A stretch of 64,000 nucleotides of DNA, taken from assembly GCA_026874595.1 (NCBI GenBank), contig CM049311.1:42659676-42723675 (forward strand), written 5' to 3'. Source of the stretch: Sipunculus nudus (taxonomy: Eukaryota > Annelida > Sipuncula > Golfingiida > Sipunculidae). Below the pieces are notes generated by a model. The model was not told where the DNA came from and searched no databases. It saw nothing but the letters and a program-made list of their open reading frames with translations. Shown one piece after another: positions 59,941 to 64,000 of this stretch (the stretch's first letter is position 1; each line of letters opens with the position of its first letter). The translations under genes were made by a program, and so were the position numbers.

Positions 59941-60510
59941 CTATAGGCGCGATCTGATTTTACAAAACTTTTCATTTGTTCCACGTTTCACCATGCCAGC
60001 AGTGAGACGTTTCCCCTGAAAGTTTTTACCACTAGCATTCTACTCTGTCTCGCCATCACTGTCAGTTTTTCGTAGTCATTATGACAGTCCTTAAGACCAG
60101 CCACTGAAGCAGCTTCATTCCGTTTTCTTTGTTCGCTTTCCTTTGTGTAACATTTCGTCTCTCTTCGGTTTTGTCAGTCGCGTTCCTTTTTGTAACCTTT
60201 CGTCTCTCTTCAGTTATATGACGTCTTTCAGTGATATTTCTCGAGTTGAACAGTCATTTTCCTCTGTACGAGATACAGCTGTCCAAAGTTCAGAATCATC
60301 ATTTCTGGAATCTTCAAGCCAGTTTTCATTAATTTTGATATTTGCATAATGTAGATTTTCTTTTGTCAACCATCTGAGAGCATTCATCACCACATCAGGC
60401 CTAATGGAATCATACATATAGTGAGAAGAGTGTTTCAAACTTCGCTTCAGTTTCATGCCAACAACCTGCGACTGATGGTATTCTTGGAAGTACCTCACAC
60501 ACCGCATCAA
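59941..60510 (-). pseudogene. Helitron protein, conserved N-terminal region 2
   Basis: GMKLKRSLKHSSHYMYDSIRP and VMNALRWLTKENLHYANIKIN are followed, after gaps in frame, by RQSRMLVVKTFRG and KRGTNEKFCKIRSR. An in-frame TAG near 59,944 precedes NVENIRGTPAYFQ. Confidence 0.6.
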
Positions 60511-60664
60511 GTTTAGTTAGAACATTAACCGCTGGTCCATGAATTCCATGTTGTTTGCCTCTTGGTAAGCCCATCATTTTCATGAACGCTATCCTCTGAC
60601 AAACAAGTCTCAACTCCAGTGCATTTAGGTCTTTAAGTTCCTTTGGTGGATCGACTAAAGACAA
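60410..60664 (-). pseudogene. Helitron protein, conserved N-terminal region 1
   Basis: LSLVDPPKELKDLNALELRLV, IAFMKMMGLPRGKQ and GPAVNV form the conserved segment found upstream of Rep in Helitron proteins. It ends in a frame break near 60,500. Confidence 0.7.
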
Positions 60665-60955
60665 ATTATTTGCTTAAGACTGTGCATTTTTCCTCTTTTC
60701 AAGGTCACGTGGCATGTTCTGCATATCCATTCATCATCGTTGTAAGACCTTTGGCGAAAAGCTAACACATCTTGCAACAGAGATCGTGGTACTTTATCAT
60801 ATTTCTCTGGTTTTAGATGGACAACTGATGTTCTATACATCAAGCGATGACAACAACAGCACACGTAATTTGCAGAATCACGTACTTTTTCTAAGAATCC
60901 AGAAATAACATATTCATTTTCAGGAACGTGTTGACTGTAAACAAAGCCTTTTTTT
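60655..60955 (-). pseudogene. Helitron protein, Cys-rich segment
   Basis: KGFVYSQHVPENEYVISG, then DSANYVCCCCHRLMYR and later EWICRTCHVTLKRGKM. Paired CxxC motifs of this kind precede the Rep domain in many animal Helitron proteins and probably bind zinc. The frame shifts again at about 60,665. Confidence 0.65.
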
Positions 60956-61345
60956 CATTTCACCGACAGTTTCGGAATCCCGTAAATTATGTTGTCGTTC
61001 CTTCTGGGCACGTAATCTCAGTTGAGTTACCTCAGGAGTTTCACATTCACGCAATTTATATTGTCGTTCCTTTTGGGCTCGTAGTCTTCGTTGTGTTATC
61101 TCAGGGGTCTCGCATTCACGCAATTTATGTTGTCGTTCCATTTGGGCTTGTAGTCTCCGTTGTGTTATCTCAGGGATCTCACATACACGCAATTCATATT
61201 GTCGTTGCTTTTGGGCACGTAATCTTTGTTGTGTCATCTCAGTGGTCTCACAATCACGTAGTTCACGGTGTCGCTTCTTGTCGGAAGATAATCTTAGTTG
61301 TTTTTCCTCATGGGTTTCACAGTCACGTAATTCACAGTGTCGTTT
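60956..61345 (-). pseudogene. Helitron protein, 23-residue repeat region
   Basis: The repeats continue as RLRAQKERQYKLRECETPE-x-TQ, five or so copies of 69 bp, each with one Cys in (R/D)(E/D)CETPE. Together with the upstream piece there are about eight to nine copies. The repeat probably mediates self-association or nucleic acid binding; that is inference. The frame breaks at a poly(A) run (about 60,950). Confidence 0.7.
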
Positions 61346-61673
61346 TCATGTTGGAAGATAATCTTCGTTGTTTTTCCTCAGGAGTTTCACAGTCACGTAG
61401 TTCACTGTGTCGTTTCTTGTCGGAAGATAACCTTCGTTGTTTTCCTTCGGGGGTTTCGAGGTCACGTGATGCCCTTTGCAGATTCTTTTGGAAAAACAAC
61501 CTTTCTTGTTTTACTGCAAGAGTCTCAGATTTCCTGATTTCTTCTGTCTTTTTTCGAACTTTTTCAAGTCTGTTTTCTTTTTCAGTTTCAGTTTCTACCG
61601 ATCTCATTTCCCTTTTCCTCAACATTTCTGTTTTCTTTTTCTGTTCATAGCTCTTCTTTTTGGTTCTCGGCAT
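61346..61673 (-). pseudogene. Helitron protein, N-terminus
   Basis: Starts MPRTKKKSYEQKKK, then charged Lys/Arg/Glu-rich sequence likely to form a coiled coil. Then come 23-residue repeats with the core RRLSSDKKRHSELRDCETPEE. A one-base indel near 61,345 shifts the frame, after which the repeats continue. Confidence 0.7.
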
Positions 61674-61702
61674 TATCAGAAAATCTTGTATTTGGTAACT
61701 TG

Positions 61703-61737
61703 TAAGTCTGTGCAATTCTATGTCTGTGCAATTCTTT
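61703..61737. repeat. Short doublet before the Helitron start
   Basis: 'tctgtgcaattct' occurs twice in tandem just upstream (minus sense) of the Helitron ATG. Confidence 0.75.
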
Positions 61738-61773
61738 GTACCTGAAAGTCAAAGTTTCGTATTTTTTTCAAGT

Positions 61774-61893
61774 TTCGTTTTGTTCAAATTTCGTTTTGTT
61801 CAAATTCCGTTTTGTTCAAATTCCGTTTTGTTCAAATTCCGTTTTGTTCAAATTCCATTTTGTTCAAATTCCGTTTTGTTCAAATTCCGTTTT
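61774..61893. repeat. 16-bp minisatellite
   Basis: Seven to eight copies of cgttttgttcaaattc, nearly exact. It lies in the presumed 5' region of the Helitron. Open frames through it are repeat artefacts. Confidence 0.92.
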
Positions 61894-62096
61894 GTTTGGC
61901 AATCACTCAAGAATCACCAAGGTTTTTCGTTCTTAGTTTGGCAATCACTCAAGAATCACCAAGGTTTTTCGTTCATAGTTTGGCAATCACTCAAGAATCA
62001 CCAAGGTTTTTCGTTCTTTGTTTAGCAATCACTCAAGAATCACGAATGATTTTCGTTCATAGTTTGGCAATTACTCAAGAATCACCAAGGTTTTTC
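61894..62096. repeat. 42-bp minisatellite
   Basis: Five copies with starts of ggcaatcactcaagaatcac at 61,898, 61,940, 61,982, 62,024 and 62,066. The period of 42 bp is exact. Because 42 is divisible by three, the same 14-residue phrase repeats in the plus-strand open frame. Confidence 0.93.
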
Positions 62097-62400
62097 AAAG
62101 GCTCAATTTTCAACAAAAGCTCAAATTTTAAAAGCTCAAATTTCAAGTTCAATATTTCAAAAGCTCAAATTTCAAAAGCTCAAATTTCAAAAGCTCAAAA
62201 TTTCCAAAATTTCATAAGCTCAAAATTTCATAAGCTCAAAATTTCATAATCTCAAAATTTCATAAGGTCAAAATTTCAAAAGCACAAAATTTCAAGATCT
62301 CTAAATCCAAAAGCTTAAAATCCAAAAGCTCAAATTTCAAATGCTCAAATTTCAAGTGCACAAATTACATATGCTCAAATTTTATATGCTCAAATTACAA
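62097..62400. repeat. 'aaaagctcaaatttc' degenerate minisatellite
   Basis: About 20 imperfect copies of a 14-16-bp unit. It shares 'ttcaaa' with the 16-bp array. Confidence 0.85.
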
Positions 62401-62925
62401 AGGGCCAAAACAAAATTCGCAAAGCAAGGTTAAACAGCAACTACAAGAAAAAGGAAAATAGAATTAGTCAAAACAAATTTCTGATCCAGTTTCAATTTTC
62501 AGTTATTCAAAATGTAAAAAAAATTCGGCCGAAATCAAACGAATATCTCAAAAAATTAAAGAAAAAGTCGCTGTATAAAAAAATATTCCAGAAAACCAAA
62601 AAAGTCAATTCTCATTTAGCATATTCTAGTTTCCTACACTATAAGGGAAACTTCCATAGGCATTAACAGGTTCTCGAGTATCAACATCGTATAGCATTCA
62701 CAAAGTTAGAAAAGAATTAGTAAATTCTGAATTACCAAACCGATTAAAGCTCCCAAGATAAAATAAAATTAAACTTGTCTTTACTATAAATAAATTCCAG
62801 AAAATTACGAATATTCGCAAATTAAAAATATAAACATGCGGTCGATTGGTCATTACGCTAAGCCGACTAATATGTTGACATTATATCAATGCACAGGGGA
62901 ATGATTAAGATAATGTGGGTGTAAT
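62401..62925. other. AT-rich spacer
   Basis: No gene or clear repeat is seen. Confidence 0.5.
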
Positions 62926-63927
62926 TATCATTCATGCATATTAGCTTGCTTAAGTTCATCAAGGCTTATAAGCACACCTTATTAGATGACAATCCATCCA
63001 GCCATTTCTGAGGAATCTGGCAAATTCGATATGGGTGACGGAGAACTAATTTCAGGATTCAAACGGGACTTGTCATGGGTCACCCTTGATGTCAAGTTAG
63101 AAGATTCCAGATCTTTGTGCCATGTTAGTGGACGACCGCATCTTTACAGGTCTCAAAAACACAGAGAAAAAAATGTAGATATTCGAAAAACTAAATGTGA
63201 CGGAACGACAGGAATGCCCCCGCTGACAGCAAATGACAAATATTTTTCTAAAGTGGTGCAGTATAAATGTAGCAATAGTGAAGGAAACATACTTTTATTA
63301 TTGTCTCTTTATTATATAACAATGTACAGTTAATCAAGATAAATGATAATGATAAGAACTTCCACAAAATATTTTTCTGAAGGGATATAACTCTTGTAAT
63401 ATGTTGGTCAAGCAGAAAAAAATGCAAACTGGAACTGTAAGTGATAAGGTCAGTTCAATATCTGTATGCAGGCATAATCAAAAGAAATGAATATAGACTG
63501 AATAACTTAATGAACTTGTCCTTTGAAAATGGGGCATCTTGTGGTGTGAAAAGAGACGTGAGTGGACTTGAATTTGAGTGTGCGCGATGAAAAATCATGC
63601 TTATATAAATCATGTATCCCCTGAAAAGCAGCTATGTGAAATGAGCAGTGTGTCAGGAAAACGTGGTTTTCAAAGTGCGGAAAATGTTATATCAAAGTAG
63701 GACACTCTTCTAATTGGTCATCCAGGGAGGACCAGGAAAAGTCTTCTTGAAAACCTGAAATTAGGTCTCTTTTACCGATGCATGGGTTATGTTTGAGCAC
63801 CCCCGAATTAATGCAAAATAATGCAAATTTGCCCAATTCCTCAGGAAAGGCTGGATGGATTGTCATCAAATTCGGTATGCTTATGGGTCTTGATGAATTT
63901 AAACTAATTTGCATGAATGATGCCAAC
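62926..63927. mobile_element. Inverted-repeat element, ~1.0 kb, arms ~190 bp
   Basis: The left arm (62,926-63,115) and the reverse complement of the right arm (about 63,705-63,927) share: atcattcatgcatattag, 'ttcatcaagg-c-ataagca', 'gatgacaatccatccagcc', 'ctgaggaat', 'ctaatttcagg' and 'tggatg-c-a-ttagaaga'. The right arm has an extra ~45 bp after ggcaaatt. No transposase lies between the arms. The two overlapping open frames read similar peptides only because the arms are copies. The family is unknown. Confidence 0.6.
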
Positions 63928-64000
63928 TACATGATCTTTATTAGTTACCTACGCAAGGAAATATTGTCAACATGTCAGTCTGCTGAGCGTCATGATCCAT

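Larger units (their letters stand above)
54660..61673 (-). mobile_element. Degenerate autonomous Helitron (Rep-helicase-endonuclease)
   Basis: In minus-strand order the region encodes a basic repeat-rich N-terminus, Cys motifs, the conserved Helitron N-terminal region, an HUH Rep domain, a tyrosine motif, a PIF1-type helicase and an EEP endonuclease tail. This set is specific to Helitrons; the endonuclease tail points to the Helentron branch. After removing the 1.67-kb insert the coding length is about 5.3 kb, normal for the family. At least six frameshifts and four in-frame stops are visible, so it is inactive. I could not locate the TC start or CTRR-hairpin end. Confidence 0.85.

Noticed and set aside
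60928-61650. 240-codon plus-strand frame
   Set aside because: It is the antisense shadow of the 23-residue repeat region of the Helitron protein on the minus strand.
61774-62100. CRISPR-like array
   Set aside because: Units are contiguous tandem repeats without unique spacers, and the genome is eukaryotic.
61720-62249. Open frames of 66-145 codons rich in Phe and Ser/Gln
   Set aside because: They are translations of 16-bp and 42-bp minisatellites; the repeated phrases follow the DNA period.

Overview
This is eukaryotic (animal) repeat-rich DNA, most likely from a marine invertebrate. A lophotrochozoan such as a mollusc is my best guess; this is inference from repeat style, not from a diagnostic gene. 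The window is AT-rich, has long (TA)n and poly(G)/poly(C) tracts, has no operon structure, and carries an intron-bearing gene candidate. Almost every recognisable protein-coding signal belongs to a mobile element.

Layout. 1-9.7 kb: no gene. It holds an inverted pair of ~555-bp dispersed repeats (951-1506 and 3580-4135), a (TA)n cluster and a tRNA-derived SINE-like head. 9.69-14.57 kb: a young, nearly complete Ty3/Gypsy retrotransposon with 371-bp LTRs that differ at three sites. Its single gag-pol frame is broken by two in-frame stops. 15.15-17.60 kb: a TIR-bounded element whose interior is a GC-rich minisatellite that stays open in several frames on both strands. 19.4-20.6 kb: unrecognised coding remnants. 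21.97-22.42 kb: a 459-bp hAT-like MITE with a perfect 8-bp target duplication. 24.86-27.0 kb: a decayed Gypsy gag-protease-RT remnant on the minus strand.

27.4-42.5 kb is a mosaic of related repeats: blocks with (GACA)n tracts and 'gaccttgacc' words, a ~362-bp tandem array, segmentally duplicated blocks and a ~250-bp tandem family. 42.63-45.77 kb holds the one plausible non-transposon gene: five exons, phase-0 introns, and an OB-fold (RPA/SSB-like) protein with two small frame disruptions. 44.4-54.4 kb carries an unusual number of exact two-copy short tandem duplications (21-57 bp) and a ~1.6-kb tandem duplication.

52.75-61.67 kb (minus strand) is a degenerate autonomous Helitron. In order it has a basic 23-residue-repeat N-terminus, Cys motifs, an HUH Rep domain with a tyrosine motif, and a PIF1-type helicase. 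The helicase runs into the C-terminal part of an AP-type endonuclease, a Helentron-like architecture, and that tail is present three times in tandem. The helicase is split by a 1.67-kb non-autonomous piggyBac-like element inserted at TTAA. Minisatellites (61.77-62.4 kb) lie upstream of the Helitron, and an inverted-repeat element (62.93-63.93 kb) ends the window.

The genes do not form a pathway. The history reads as nested insertion, local duplication and decay. The items most worth follow-up are the OB-fold gene, the triplicated endonuclease tail, the piggyBac-in-Helitron nesting, the minisatellite-filled TIR element and the doublet cluster.
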